Counted from the stretch's first letter, positions 35,364-44,653 are shown. The stretch: DNA of 64,000 nt from Spirochaetaceae bacterium (GCA_007693945.1 RECP01000091.1:1-64000), one strand, 5' to 3'. The notes: generated by a model not told the origin, from the sequence alone. Numbers and translations: made by a program.

Positions 35364-36674
35364 TCAAAGCCGCGATTGACGCAGCAGAACAAACGCGGCC
35401 AGCATCACCGAACTGAACGCAAGAAACAGCCCGCCGAACCCGGCAAACTCTACGATCACGCCGCCAACGCCGGGTCCGGCAACCAGTGCGGTCTGGGACG
35501 CAAAGTAGTAGAGCCCGGTATAGAGCCCTACTGCGTTTGGGCCGGCGCGGTCCCACAACATCGGCAGGCAGTTGGTGATCAGTACCGACCACGCTATCCC
35601 GAAGCCGAACAGCGTCGCCCAGAACGGATACAACCCGGCTACGTCACTCTGCAGGGCCAGACGGTGATTGCAGAAAGCCGCCAGGCCAAAGACCGCCAAC
35701 ATCAGCAATGCCCAGCACATCACCCGCCTGCGCCCCAGGCGCGCGGCAATCACGCCACCCGGCACCGCGAACGAGGTAAGAGCAAGCGCCAGTACGCCAA
35801 ACGAGAACCCGGCTGCAGCTTCACCGGCGCGCAGGTAATCGCGCACATAGAGCGAAATGAACGGGGTCATCAGCTTCCAGCCGAGGAACCACAGCACTAC
35901 CGCCAGCAGGATCGGCAGGGCGCCACTGCGTCCTGATCGGACGACCGCGGCCAACGCGGAGAAGACGCGGACCCGTCCGTGCCGCTTAGCGCCAGGATCG
36001 CCGCCTGGCGAGCGGACCGGCTCACGCACCGTATTGAACAGAAACAGCGTCGCACTCACCACAAGCAGAGCGATGAACCAGAACGGCACTACCCGCGTAA
36101 CAGCCCCGATCACCGGCAGCGTAAGCTGCACGCCAATCAGCGGCGCCAGAAATACCGTTGCGGTGATTGCCGCCAGGCCACCCATGGTGTTGATCACGCC
36201 GTTGGCCTGGGAACGTTGCTCCCGGGGAACCAGATCGGGCATCAACGCGACAATCGGGCCTCGTGCGGCGTGGCGGAAGAAGTTCATGGCCGCCAGCACT
36301 CCTACCAGCGCCGTCAGTGACAGACGCGCCGCGATCGGCACCAGTGCCAGAGCCAGTGCAGCCAGCGGCAGGAACGTAACGATGTAGGGCATCCGTCTGC
36401 CGATTCGGGTAACGGTTCGATCCGAGAGCGTTGAGAACACCGGAATGACCGCCGGTGCAATCAAGTTGAGCGCGCTGAGCACTGCCCCCACACCTACCGA
36501 CGAATGCAGGTAATCGGCAAGCATCAGAGGGACATAGGCGCTGTACATTGGTTCAATAAGGGCAACAGTGAAAAAGCCACTGCCGATCATGAATGCGCGG
36601 CGGTAGACGCCTCCGTTGTCACGATCAACGCCCCCGGAGTCGCACCGGTCTGACTGAAGTGATTGATTCTCCAC
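35364..36674 (-). CDS. MFS transporter
   Basis: A 436-residue inner-membrane transporter of the major facilitator superfamily with about 12 helices. The loop 2-3 motif is STLSDRTVTRIGRRMPYI, and the second half has the corresponding GGVIAARLGRRRVMCW. It resembles the SLC45/GPH-like and sugar-nucleoside branch, so nucleoside or sugar uptake beside psuKG is possible. I chose the GTG with GGGAG 8 nt upstream. A longer in-frame extension exists but has no ribosome site and overlaps the preceding terminator region. Confidence 0.8.
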   Translation of the reverse strand: MENQSLQSDRCDSGGVDRDNGGVYRRAFMIGSGFFTVALIEPMYSAYVPLMLADYLHSSVGVGAVLSALNLIAPAVIPVFSTLSDRTVTRIGRRMPYIVTFLPLAALALALVPIAARLSLTALVGVLAAMNFFRHAARGPIVALMPDLVPREQRSQANGVINTMGGLAAITATVFLAPLIGVQLTLPVIGAVTRVVPFWFIALLVVSATLFLFNTVREPVRSPGGDPGAKRHGRVRVFSALAAVVRSGRSGALPILLAVVLWFLGWKLMTPFISLYVRDYLRAGEAAAGFSFGVLALALTSFAVPGGVIAARLGRRRVMCWALLMLAVFGLAAFCNHRLALQSDVAGLYPFWATLFGFGIAWSVLITNCLPMLWDRAGPNAVGLYTGLYYFASQTALVAGPGVGGVIVEFAGFGGLFLAFSSVMLAAFVLLRQSRL

Positions 36675-36729
36675 TCCGCAGGCTCCCTGGCTTTCACGGT
36701 ACCACTGCCGGATCATACGGCGCAAGCCG

Positions 36730-36772
36730 AAAAGCGCAAACGCCGCCGCGCTCTCAGGGGAGCGCGGCGGCG
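36730..36772 (-). terminator. Intrinsic terminator of the formate dehydrogenase operon
   Basis: A perfect 13-bp stem (CGCCGCCGCGCTC with GAGCGCGGCGGCG) and 6-nt loop; read on the minus strand, a T-rich tail TTTGCGCTTTT follows. It lies after the flavodoxin gene, which is the last gene of the operon. Confidence 0.85.
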
Positions 36773-36833
36773 CAAAGCCGATAACCGGCCTGACTGCGGA
36801 AACCTGATGGAGTAGCGTATCAGCCGGTGGACG

Positions 36834-37316
36834 CTAAGCGGTCGCTTCTGCCACGATTTCGGCGGCCACCGCCGCCATCTTGTCCGGGTTATCGACATCG
36901 CGCATGCGAAGCGCGCGTGAGACAATCGGCCCGGCCTTGTGAGCCTTCAGCTGTTTGTTGATTTCCCGTACCACGTTGACATGCGGGTTGAACCCGCCCA
37001 CTACATTGACGACTCGCCTACCACCAAGATCGGTCAGCTGCGCCAGAAACGCGCGCGTGACAGGGTTGACCGAACTGGCCCACACCGGGCCTACCAGTAC
37101 CAGCAATTCGGCGTCCCCCGCACTGTATTGCTCCGCAAGTTCCACCGACCGGCTGAACACCGAATTGATCACGGCTTTGATGACGCCCATCGGACGCTTG
37201 GGCTGCAGATAGACCACATCTGTAGTGTGTCCCTTTTCCTTGAGCTCCCGATCTATCGCCTTGGCCACCTGCTCGTTCTTGCCGCTGACGCTGAAATAGA
37301 CAACTGTTGCCTTCAC
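36834..37316 (-). CDS. Flavodoxin-like FMN protein
   Basis: A 160-residue cytoplasmic flavodoxin-fold protein. The N-terminal phosphate-binding loop is YFSVSGKNEQVAKAI, and LVGPVWASSVNPVTRAFLAQL matches the second FMN-contact loop. It probably carries one or two electrons. The start is GTG directly after AGGAGGAAGT. As last gene of the formate dehydrogenase operon it could be an electron acceptor or donor for that enzyme. Confidence 0.85.
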   Translation of the reverse strand: MKATVVYFSVSGKNEQVAKAIDRELKEKGHTTDVVYLQPKRPMGVIKAVINSVFSRSVELAEQYSAGDAELLVLVGPVWASSVNPVTRAFLAQLTDLGGRRVVNVVGGFNPHVNVVREINKQLKAHKAGPIVSRALRMRDVDNPDKMAAVAAEIVAEATA

Positions 37317-37370
37317 ACTTCCTCCTTAAACCCACCTATGCGGGCCACGCCCGGCTCTTGCCGGCCGTAA

Positions 37371-38384
37371 TCAGTTGTTGGCCGCGACCTCGGACTCTTG
37401 CTCGGTCTTGCCCAACAGCCGCTGCAGATGCATCCCGATCTCCATCAGCCCGCGTACGCCGATCATCGAGCCAAAGGCGATGGTTCCGAGCTTGCCGCCA
37501 CCCCCGCCCATAAACGGAGCCGAGTACATGAACGCCAGCGTCACCATCACACCGCCGATGGCCAGCCAGTAGGCCTTTTCAAAACGGTTGGTACCGCTCA
37601 TTCCGGCGAACGATGCCGAATAGACGCCCACGGCCAGCGTTCCGCCGAGCGCCGGTCCATGAAGGGCCGGCAGTAGCAGGCCGGCTGCCAGGCCCACCAT
37701 ACCCGACGCCATCACCGCGCCCTGGCCGAACCAGACGCTCAGGATGAAGGTCACCGCCGCACCGGCGATACAGTAGACCAGCAACAGCCAGCCCACGTCC
37801 CAACCGGGTACCTCCCCGGTCAGAAGCGGTTTGCCCATGATCAGCGCAGCGAATACGCAACCGGACCAGGCAATCGTCCCGAGCTTGCCTCCAAAACCGT
37901 TGAACACATGTTTGCTCAGAACGAACACGCCTCCGGCTATCACGCCCGCCAGCGCCATGCCCGGATAACCGAACACCTGTGATGACGCCATCCCGACGAA
38001 GGATCCGCTGAAGATCGGCGCGGCGTAAGGCTTGAGGAACGCGGCCGCAAATATGCCCACCAGACCGGATGCTACCACCGCGCCGTGTCCCAGGTCAACG
38101 CTGATCCAGAACGTTATCAGCGTCCCCAGAAACAACGACAGAAAACTGAGCGTGTCCTTGGGAAAGTCGAACCGCTGCTCCTCGCTGTCGGCGGAGTAGG
38201 CCGATTTCCATTCGCGTACCGACTCGTAGGTCAGGCCGATCAGCCACACCCCGATGATGGCAATCACAATCGGGCTGTGCCCAAGGCTGACCACAAACCC
38301 TCCTGCAAACACAATGTAGGTGAATACTCCCAGAATCAGGTACCCTGCGATTGAGGCCAGGCGCCTGTGCGTAAGCTGCTTCAT
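37371..38384 (-). CDS. Polytopic membrane protein with internal duplication, unknown function
   Basis: A 337-residue protein with about 9-10 hydrophobic segments, no family recognised. It contains an obvious internal repeat: GHGAVVASGLVGIF (residue 99) matches GQGAVMASGMVGLA (220), and GGKLGTIAWSG (165) matches GGKLGTIAFGS (296). Two half-repeats with small-residue-rich helices and a repeated GGKLGTIA signature are typical of channels or transporters. Its place between the formate dehydrogenase and flavodoxin genes, with AGGAGG before the ATG, suggests a formate, CO2/bicarbonate or ion-transport role; this is inference. Confidence 0.75.
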   Translation of the reverse strand: MKQLTHRRLASIAGYLILGVFTYIVFAGGFVVSLGHSPIVIAIIGVWLIGLTYESVREWKSAYSADSEEQRFDFPKDTLSFLSLFLGTLITFWISVDLGHGAVVASGLVGIFAAAFLKPYAAPIFSGSFVGMASSQVFGYPGMALAGVIAGGVFVLSKHVFNGFGGKLGTIAWSGCVFAALIMGKPLLTGEVPGWDVGWLLLVYCIAGAAVTFILSVWFGQGAVMASGMVGLAAGLLLPALHGPALGGTLAVGVYSASFAGMSGTNRFEKAYWLAIGGVMVTLAFMYSAPFMGGGGGKLGTIAFGSMIGVRGLMEIGMHLQRLLGKTEQESEVAANN

Positions 38385-38460
38385 GTCAGAATTGCCTCCT
38401 ATGTGTCAAGAATCGCGGGCAGCCGCGCGCACCACGCCGCTGCCCGACCTGATTCTGCAA

Positions 38461-41340
38461 TTACGACGCCGCCTTGGTCGCCTTGGCGGCCTTCTTCTTG
38501 GCGGCCGGATTCTCCAGCCGCACGGCACACATCTTGAGCTCGGGGATCTTGGATGTCGGATCCAGCTTCATATCGTGCGTCAACAGGTTGGCCGCCGCCT
38601 CACGGAAGTGGAACGGGATGAATACCGTTCCCGGCGGTACGCGGTCGGTGACGCGCGCCAGCGCGCGGATCCGCGCTCTACGGCTTTCCACGTATATCGG
38701 CCGTCCGTCGAGCACCTCGAGCGCCGCGGCGTCCTGCTCGCTGATCTCCACGTAGCCCTTGGGTTCGCGCCAGTGCAGCGGCGCACTGCGGCGTGTCATG
38801 GTACCGGTGTGGTAGTGGTAGAGCACCCGGCCTGTGCTCAGCACGAACGGATACTCCTCATCCGGCCGTTCCACCGGCAGTTCGGGCGGCACCGCTACAA
38901 AGAGTCCCTTGCCGCGCTTGAACTCCGTGGTGTGCAGAATGGGTGTACCCGGGTGGTTCTTGTCCGGGCAGGGCCAGACAAGCCCCCTGGTACCCAGGCG
39001 GTCGTGCGAGATGCCGCCGTAGATCGGCGAGACCTGCGTGATCTCATCCGCTACGGCCGCCGTATCTGCAAAGTCATAGTTCACACCCTTCAGGCCGAGC
39101 CGCTCGCCGATGCGTTTGGCCAGATCGCAGAAGACGTGCCAGTCATCGCGCGCGCTTCCCGGCGCAGGCAGTACCGGCGTCAACTTCTGCACGCGCCGCT
39201 CGGTATTGGTGAAGGTTCCGTCTTTTTCCAGCGCCGAGGTGGCCGGCAGCACCACGTGCGCCAGCTGCGCCGTCTCACTGAGGAAGATCTCCGAGACCGC
39301 CAGGAAGGGCAAGATGCGCAGGGATTTTTCGACGTGGCCGATGTCCGGATCCGACATCATCGGGTTTTCGCCCATGATCAGACCCACTTTGACCGTGCCC
39401 GCCTCCGAGGCGTGTATAGTCTCGACCACCGTCAGCCCGACGTTGGCAGGCAGTTTCTCAACGCCCCACGCCGCGGCCATCTTGGTGCGCAGCGCCTCAT
39501 CGGTAACCGCCTGATAGCCGGGATAGACGTTTGGCAGCGCTCCCAGGTCGCAGGCGCCCTGCACGTTGGACTGCCCGCGCAAGGGGTTGACGCCGGTTGA
39601 GGGCTTGCCGATATGGCCGGTGAGCATCGCCAGGTTGGACAGCGTCAGTACCAGGTTGGTTCCGTTGCTGCGCTGGGTGATGCCCATGGAATAGAGAATC
39701 GACGAGTGTCCACGCACGTCCGAGTAGATCGAGGTGCCGAAGGCGCGCTCGCCAAGCGCATAGATGCGCGCCGCCTTCTCGATGTCGGCAGCCGGAACGC
39801 CGGACTGCTCGGAGGCGACTTCCGGAGTGATTTCGGCAACGCTCCTGGCGAACTCGTCAAAGTTCTCGGTGCGCGCCTTGATGAACTCCGTATCGGCCCA
39901 GCCTTCACGCAGGATGACGTTCATCATCGCCATGAAGATGAAGATGTCGGTGCCCGAGGCGGCCTGCAGATGAAGCGTTGCGTGCCTGGTCAAGGGAATC
40001 TTGCGCGGATCGACAATGATCAAATTGGCGCCTTTCTTGACCGCACGGATCACTTCGTAGCTCAGTACCGGGTGCGCTTCAGCCGTATTGCTACCGGTAA
40101 TGAAAACGCAGTCACAGTCCCGAACCTCGCGCTGACTGTTGGTCATGGCGCCGCTGCCGAACGATTTTGCCAGGCCCGCCACGGTACTGGAGTGACAGAG
40201 GCGGGCGCAGTGATCGACGTTGTTGGTGCCGATGGTCGCGCGCATCATCTTCTGGAAGACGTAGTTGTCCTCGTTGGTGCAGCGCGCCGAGGCCAGCCCG
40301 AACACGCTGTCGGGGCCGTTCTTCTTGACCGTGTCGGCCACGCGGTCGGCAATCACGTCAAGCGCCTGGTCCCAGCTGACCGGCACAAAGTTATCGATGG
40401 CGTTCTTGGCGCTCAGAGGGCTTCCCTCGGGCATCTGCCACTCTTGCTTGGTTATGCCAAGCTCCTTCGCCAGATCCTTGCGGATCAGCGGCTCGCTCAG
40501 CCGCTCCGTACTCTGGGCAAAGTCCCAGCCGTAGCGGCCCTTGGTGCAGAGGAACTCGCCATTGGCCGCGCCGCCTTCATATCCCCGGGCGTAGGCAATG
40601 CCGGGAACACCGTTACCGTTCTTCTTCATCAGGTACTCAATCTGGCAGCCGACGCCGCAGTACACGCAGACGCTGCGCACCTTTTCGAGATCCCACTCAC
40701 GCCCTTGACCCATGCGCTGCTTGGGAAGCAGGGCGGCGGTGGGACAAATCTGCACGCAGTTGCCGCAGAAGACGCAGCTGGACTCGCGCATCTCGACGTC
40801 GAACGGCGTCGCGATGTACGAGTGAATGCCGCGCTGCCCGAACTCGATTGCGTCGGCGCCGACTACCTCGCTGCAGACACGCGTACAGCGCCCACACAGA
40901 ATGCAGTACTTATGGTCACGCAGAAAGAACGGGTTGTCGTCCTGCACCAGTTCACGGTGGATCTCTTTCTGCAGCGTGGTCTCTTTCAGATCATAGATGT
41001 AGGCGTAGTGCTGCAGACCGCAGTCGCCGGCCTTCTCGCAGGTGGCGCAGTCCATCGGGTGATCCGAGATCAGCAGATCCACCGCATCGCGGCGCCGCTT
41101 GTAGAGCTCTTCACTGTTGGTTTTGACCACCATTCCATCGGCCGCCGCCATGGTGCAGCTGGGAACCGGGTCCTTGTAGCCGTCCACCTCCACCAGACAG
41201 AGACGGCAACCACCTGAAGGAACCAGGTCCGGGTGGTGACACAGTCGTGGAATATCAATCCCGTTCTCGAGCGCCGCGTTGAGCAGTGTTGAGTCTTGCG
41301 GGACCTTCAGGCTCTTTCCATCTATTGTAACGTTGAGCAT
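38461..41340 (-). CDS. fdhA: Molybdenum formate dehydrogenase catalytic subunit, Cys type, NuoG-like N-terminus
   Basis: Oxidises formate to CO2 (or the reverse) at a molybdopterin centre; 959 residues. In order: a [2Fe-2S] ferredoxin (CHHPDLVPSGGCRLC, residues about 35-50), a NuoG-type His/Cys segment (DCATCEKAGDC), a two-[4Fe-4S] domain (CILCGRCTRVC and CVFCGNCVQICP), the Mo-pterin [4Fe-4S] motif CVYCGVGCQIEY, and the molybdopterin domains. The active-site residue in HCARLCHSSTVAGL is Cys, not selenocysteine. A Lys/Ala-rich tail ends the protein. GAGGAGG precedes the ATG. With NuoE/F-like partners it forms an NAD-linked soluble complex. Confidence 0.92.
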   Translation of the reverse strand: MLNVTIDGKSLKVPQDSTLLNAALENGIDIPRLCHHPDLVPSGGCRLCLVEVDGYKDPVPSCTMAAADGMVVKTNSEELYKRRRDAVDLLISDHPMDCATCEKAGDCGLQHYAYIYDLKETTLQKEIHRELVQDDNPFFLRDHKYCILCGRCTRVCSEVVGADAIEFGQRGIHSYIATPFDVEMRESSCVFCGNCVQICPTAALLPKQRMGQGREWDLEKVRSVCVYCGVGCQIEYLMKKNGNGVPGIAYARGYEGGAANGEFLCTKGRYGWDFAQSTERLSEPLIRKDLAKELGITKQEWQMPEGSPLSAKNAIDNFVPVSWDQALDVIADRVADTVKKNGPDSVFGLASARCTNEDNYVFQKMMRATIGTNNVDHCARLCHSSTVAGLAKSFGSGAMTNSQREVRDCDCVFITGSNTAEAHPVLSYEVIRAVKKGANLIIVDPRKIPLTRHATLHLQAASGTDIFIFMAMMNVILREGWADTEFIKARTENFDEFARSVAEITPEVASEQSGVPAADIEKAARIYALGERAFGTSIYSDVRGHSSILYSMGITQRSNGTNLVLTLSNLAMLTGHIGKPSTGVNPLRGQSNVQGACDLGALPNVYPGYQAVTDEALRTKMAAAWGVEKLPANVGLTVVETIHASEAGTVKVGLIMGENPMMSDPDIGHVEKSLRILPFLAVSEIFLSETAQLAHVVLPATSALEKDGTFTNTERRVQKLTPVLPAPGSARDDWHVFCDLAKRIGERLGLKGVNYDFADTAAVADEITQVSPIYGGISHDRLGTRGLVWPCPDKNHPGTPILHTTEFKRGKGLFVAVPPELPVERPDEEYPFVLSTGRVLYHYHTGTMTRRSAPLHWREPKGYVEISEQDAAALEVLDGRPIYVESRRARIRALARVTDRVPPGTVFIPFHFREAAANLLTHDMKLDPTSKIPELKMCAVRLENPAAKKKAAKATKAAS

Positions 41341-41368
41341 GGGTGGCTCCTCCTCGGTTCCTGTTGGC

Positions 41369-42967
41369 TTATGCTGTTTCGGCGACATCTTTCCTGAACG
41401 CCGCTTCGTATTCATGACGGAAATACTTGATCGACGACAGCACCGGATTGGGGGCGGTCTTGCCGAGCCCGCACAACGATCCCGTGATCATCGTCTGACC
41501 TATCTCTTCGATCTTCTGCAGGTCTTCCGGCGTGCCCTCTCCATTGGCAAACTTCTCCAGAATCTTCTCGATCTGCCGTCCGCCAAGGCGGCATGGAATG
41601 CACTTGCCGCAGGACTCTTCAACGGTGAACCCAAGGTAGAACTTGGCCACGTCGACCATCGAGTCATCCTCATCCATGACGATCAGTCCGCCGGACCCCA
41701 TAATCGAACCGAGCGCCGCCAGCGACTCGTAATCAATCGGTGTGTCCATGTGCTCGGCGGGAATCATGCCGCCCGATGGTCCGCCGCTCTGCACCGCCTT
41801 GAACTGCTTGCCGCCGGGAATACCGCCGCCGATGTTAAACACGATATCTCGCAGCGTGGTGCCCATCGGCACCTCAATGAGGCCCGAGTTGTTGACGTTG
41901 CCGGTCAGCGCGAACACCTTGGTACCCTTGCTGGTTTCAGTGCCGATACCTGCAAACCAGTCCCCGCCTCGCGTTACGATTACCGGGATGTTGCCGAATG
42001 TCTCAACGTTGTTGATGACCGTCGGCTTGCCCCACAGCCCCTTAACCGCAGGGTACGGTGGGCGCTGGACCGGCATCCCGCGCATCCCCTCGATCGACAT
42101 CAGCAGAGCAGTCTCCTCGCCGCAGACAAACGCCCCGGCGCCCAGACGAATCTCGATATCAAACGAAAAATCACTGCCCAGGATATTGTCACCCAACAGG
42201 CCGTACTCGCGCGCATCCTGCAGCGCCTTCTCAAGCCTCCTGACCGCCAGCGGGTACTCCGCGCGTACGTAGACGTAGCCGCGGCTGGCGCCAACCGTAT
42301 AGCCGCAGATGGCCATAGCTTCGATGATAGAGTGCGGGTCACCTTCGAGCATACTGCGGTCCATGTAGGCTCCGGGATCACCTTCGTCAGCGTTGCAGAC
42401 AACGTACTTCTGGTCGGCTTCCATCTCCTTGGTGAAACGCCACTTCCTGCCGGTGGGAAAACCACCGCCGCCGCGCCCGCGCAGGCCGGACTTCTCAACC
42501 TCGACCAGCACCTCTTCACCGCTCATTTCGAACAGCGCCTTTTCAAGCCCCTGGTAACCCTCACGGGCGATATACTCGTCGATGCTTTCCGGATCGATGA
42601 AACCGCAGTTGCGCAGCACGATGCGCACCTGTTTGCGGTAGAAAGAGATCTTGTCCACAGCGCCGAGGCTGTCGGTGTCTTTCTCACGATAGATCAGACG
42701 GCTTACCGGCCGACCCTTCAACAGATGCTCTCGTACGATATCGGCCGCGTCCTCGGGCTTCACCTGAACGTAGAACGCCTCGTCCGGCAGCACCTTGACA
42801 ATCGGTCCCTGCTCGCAGAATCCGAAGCAGCCGGTTTTGACAACCTGACACGTCTTCTCGAGGTCATGGTCGTAGACGTATTTCATGATTTGCTCGTAGA
42901 TACGCTCGGACTGACTGGAGTTGCAGGCCGTGCCGTCACAGATCAAGCAGTACTGTGCGTATGCCAT
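41369..42967 (-). CDS. nuoF: NuoF/HymB-like NADH-binding flavoprotein subunit
   Basis: Electron-input/output subunit that binds FMN and NAD(H), 532 residues. An N-terminal thioredoxin-like [2Fe-2S] domain (CDGTAC, TGCFGFC) is followed by the FMN/NAD domain (GLRGRGGGGFPTGRKW and CNADEGDPGAYMD), an SLBB domain and a C-terminal [4Fe-4S] helical domain (SCGKCIPCRLGG, and GSLCGLG). The extra two-cluster ferredoxin tail of some hydrogenase HydB/HymB subunits is absent. The start is ATG with GGAGGA-type site. It should link formate oxidation to NAD(H). Confidence 0.93.
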   Translation of the reverse strand: MAYAQYCLICDGTACNSSQSERIYEQIMKYVYDHDLEKTCQVVKTGCFGFCEQGPIVKVLPDEAFYVQVKPEDAADIVREHLLKGRPVSRLIYREKDTDSLGAVDKISFYRKQVRIVLRNCGFIDPESIDEYIAREGYQGLEKALFEMSGEEVLVEVEKSGLRGRGGGGFPTGRKWRFTKEMEADQKYVVCNADEGDPGAYMDRSMLEGDPHSIIEAMAICGYTVGASRGYVYVRAEYPLAVRRLEKALQDAREYGLLGDNILGSDFSFDIEIRLGAGAFVCGEETALLMSIEGMRGMPVQRPPYPAVKGLWGKPTVINNVETFGNIPVIVTRGGDWFAGIGTETSKGTKVFALTGNVNNSGLIEVPMGTTLRDIVFNIGGGIPGGKQFKAVQSGGPSGGMIPAEHMDTPIDYESLAALGSIMGSGGLIVMDEDDSMVDVAKFYLGFTVEESCGKCIPCRLGGRQIEKILEKFANGEGTPEDLQKIEEIGQTMITGSLCGLGKTAPNPVLSSIKYFRHEYEAAFRKDVAETA

Positions 42968-42998
42968 AGTGTATGGTCCTCCTCGTTACCGTTGCAGA

Positions 42999-43403
42999 CT
43001 ACTGCGCCGAGCCGGAGTCAACGATGTCGCTCGCCGGCCGGTCATAGATATGCTCGTCCACCAGCTCTTTGTTAATCAGATGCTGTTGCACGATCTTCTG
43101 CGCCACATCAGGGGCCACCTTCCCGTAGATGATCACGGGCATTCCCGGCACACGCACCTCGAGCGTCGGCTCGGCGTGTTCCAGACCAAGCCCACCGGTC
43201 TGCCGCACCGCAACGTTCAACTCAGGGTGTTTCTCGAGCTCGGACATCAGCGTAGCCAGCGTATCCTTGGCGCCCGCCGCAATTCCGCTGGTTCCCATGC
43301 CAATCGTGAGATGAATGTCGTTTTCCGCCGACTCACGGGTCCGTATAGTCTTCTGTGCCGTTTGCCGCAACTTGCGCAGCTCTTCAAGCGTCATTTTCGC
43401 CAT
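42999..43403 (-). CDS. Thioredoxin-like ferredoxin-fold protein without cysteines
   Basis: A 134-residue protein with the sequence pattern of the small (2Fe-2S) ferredoxin-like subunits found beside NuoEF-type genes: IGMGTSGIAAGA, RQTGGLGLEHAEPTLEV and VIIYGKVAPDVAQKIV. The cluster-ligand cysteines are all replaced (Gly35, Gly40, Gly71 and Glu75), and the whole protein contains no Cys, so it cannot carry the usual cluster. It may be a structural or assembly subunit. GGAGGGA precedes the ATG, which overlaps the ATPase gene by 13 bp. Confidence 0.8.
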   Translation of the reverse strand: MAKMTLEELRKLRQTAQKTIRTRESAENDIHLTIGMGTSGIAAGAKDTLATLMSELEKHPELNVAVRQTGGLGLEHAEPTLEVRVPGMPVIIYGKVAPDVAQKIVQQHLINKELVDEHIYDRPASDIVDSGSAQ

Positions 43404-43981
43404 GATTCTTCTCCCTCCATCGGTTGAATCTCGTCTTCGCAGGCCCGCAGGTACTGGCTTGCCAGCGACCGGCTGGACACGTACGCCAGATCCCCGAGCG
43501 CTTCACGCAACTGGGATCGCTCTACCTCGTAGCCGCTCTCCACGCCCGCAGTGGTATCGGCCGTACGGCGCCGACGCCAGCGCAACTCGTAATCACCATC
43601 GAAGCACATCAGCATGGCAGCTATCTGTGCCAGATCCCCAATCGGCGGCGTGTCCACGTGCCCGGCGTCGATCTCGACCACCAGCCGTGTGCCGACGCCG
43701 GGTTCAGATTCCAGCTCGTATCGGCCGCCGGTCTGCTCTACCGTCTGAACCAGAAACGGCAGCCCGAGCCCGACCTTACGGCCCGGGTGCTTGCCGGGCT
43801 CGGTGTAGAACGGATCCAGCGCCAGTGCCCGCTGCCGTTGATCCATCCCCTTGCCGTTGTCGCTGATCTCTATGCGCACCAGCGATTGCCGCTCCTCGAC
43901 CGTCACGTCCACCAGATCCGCGCCGGCCTCCAGGCTGTTATGCGCCAGGTCAAGGATCATGTCCGACAGGGTCCAGTGCAT
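43391..43981 (-). CDS. HATPase_c-domain protein (histidine-kinase-like ATPase)
   Basis: A 196-residue soluble protein of which residues 1-115 are a GHKL ATP-binding domain: N-box DLAHNSLEAGAD, G1 DNGKGMD, ATP-lid region with GRKVGLGLPFLV, and GVGTRL. There is no sensor, dimerisation or phosphorylated-His domain. Residues 116-196 are unlike anything I recognise. Similar stand-alone ATPase genes sit in hydrogenase and formate dehydrogenase operons of anaerobes. A role in assembly or redox regulation is plausible. It begins 15 bp after nuoE without a strong ribosome site. Confidence 0.75.
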   Translation of the reverse strand: MHWTLSDMILDLAHNSLEAGADLVDVTVEERQSLVRIEISDNGKGMDQRQRALALDPFYTEPGKHPGRKVGLGLPFLVQTVEQTGGRYELESEPGVGTRLVVEIDAGHVDTPPIGDLAQIAAMLMCFDGDYELRWRRRRTADTTAGVESGYEVERSQLREALGDLAYVSSRSLASQYLRACEDEIQPMEGEESWRK

Positions 43982-43996
43982 TCGGCCGCGCGTTGT

Positions 43997-44509
43997 TCAG
44001 CCGGCCGCTTGCTCGGGATTCTCGCGGCCGTTGCGGTACTTATCGATGACTCTCTGCACGCCGTCGGACGTCAACTTGCCGTGTACTTCGCCATTCACCA
44101 TGACCACCGGAGCGAGCCCGCAGCAGCCGACGCACCGCACGCCCTCGATGGAGAACTCCTTGTCTTCGGTAACGCCGTTGAGCTCGACGTCCAGCTGACC
44201 GCAGAAAGTATCCGTAAGTTCGCTCGCGCCCTTGAGATAGCACGCGGTTCCGATACAGACCGCAACACGATTGCGCCCCGGAGGGGTCAGCTTGAAGTAG
44301 TTGTAGAAGGTTGCGACACCAAACGCCTTGGCCGCGGGGTGTCCCAGCCGTCTCGCCACTTCGATCACAACCGGTTCCGGGAGATAGCCGTACTCCAGCT
44401 GGGTTCTGTGCAAGACCATGATCAGGTTACCGGGTTTTTCCTTCCAGTCGTCTATGAACTTCGCCAGCTCGTCGGCCAGTTCTGCTCTTTCGGGTACTGC
44501 GACCGCCAT
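43997..44509 (-). CDS. nuoE: NuoE-like [2Fe-2S] subunit
   Basis: First gene of the formate dehydrogenase operon. A 170-residue thioredoxin-fold [2Fe-2S] subunit that works with NuoF. N-terminal helices and ATFYNYFKL precede the ligands Cys85 and Cys90 (VCIGTACYLKG) and Cys126 and Cys130 (RCVGCCGLAP); all four are present, in contrast to the Cys-free paralogue downstream. I chose the ATG directly preceded by GGGAGGA. The mRNA has a long leader of about 138 nt. Confidence 0.92.
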   Translation of the reverse strand: MAVAVPERAELADELAKFIDDWKEKPGNLIMVLHRTQLEYGYLPEPVVIEVARRLGHPAAKAFGVATFYNYFKLTPPGRNRVAVCIGTACYLKGASELTDTFCGQLDVELNGVTEDKEFSIEGVRCVGCCGLAPVVMVNGEVHGKLTSDGVQRVIDKYRNGRENPEQAAG

Positions 44510-44653
44510 GATTCCTCCCTTCGGATGCCTCGCGCTCTGTAGCGCGCACACGCCGGTTACACGTATACGCGAGGTGGTACGCCATTCGGCACATCCTGGA
44601 TGCTCGCCGCTCTTTTCGGGAACGGTTGAACAAATGATGTGTGATTTGCGCTG

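Noticed and set aside
39613-41217. A 534-codon plus-strand open frame across fdhA
   Set aside because: Antisense to the formate dehydrogenase gene; the translation has no recognisable motif.
38461-41340. Selenocysteine in the formate dehydrogenase
   Set aside because: The active-site codon encodes Cys in HCARLCHSS; there is no in-frame TGA and no SECIS-like element is needed.
41279-43075. A 598-codon plus-strand open frame across nuoF
   Set aside because: Antisense to the NuoF-like gene and neighbours, which have clear cofactor motifs; no domain is found in this frame.
44427-44633. A possible upstream ORF in the nuoE leader
   Set aside because: It overlaps nuoE in another frame, is Arg-rich and lacks a ribosome site; it looks like a shadow.
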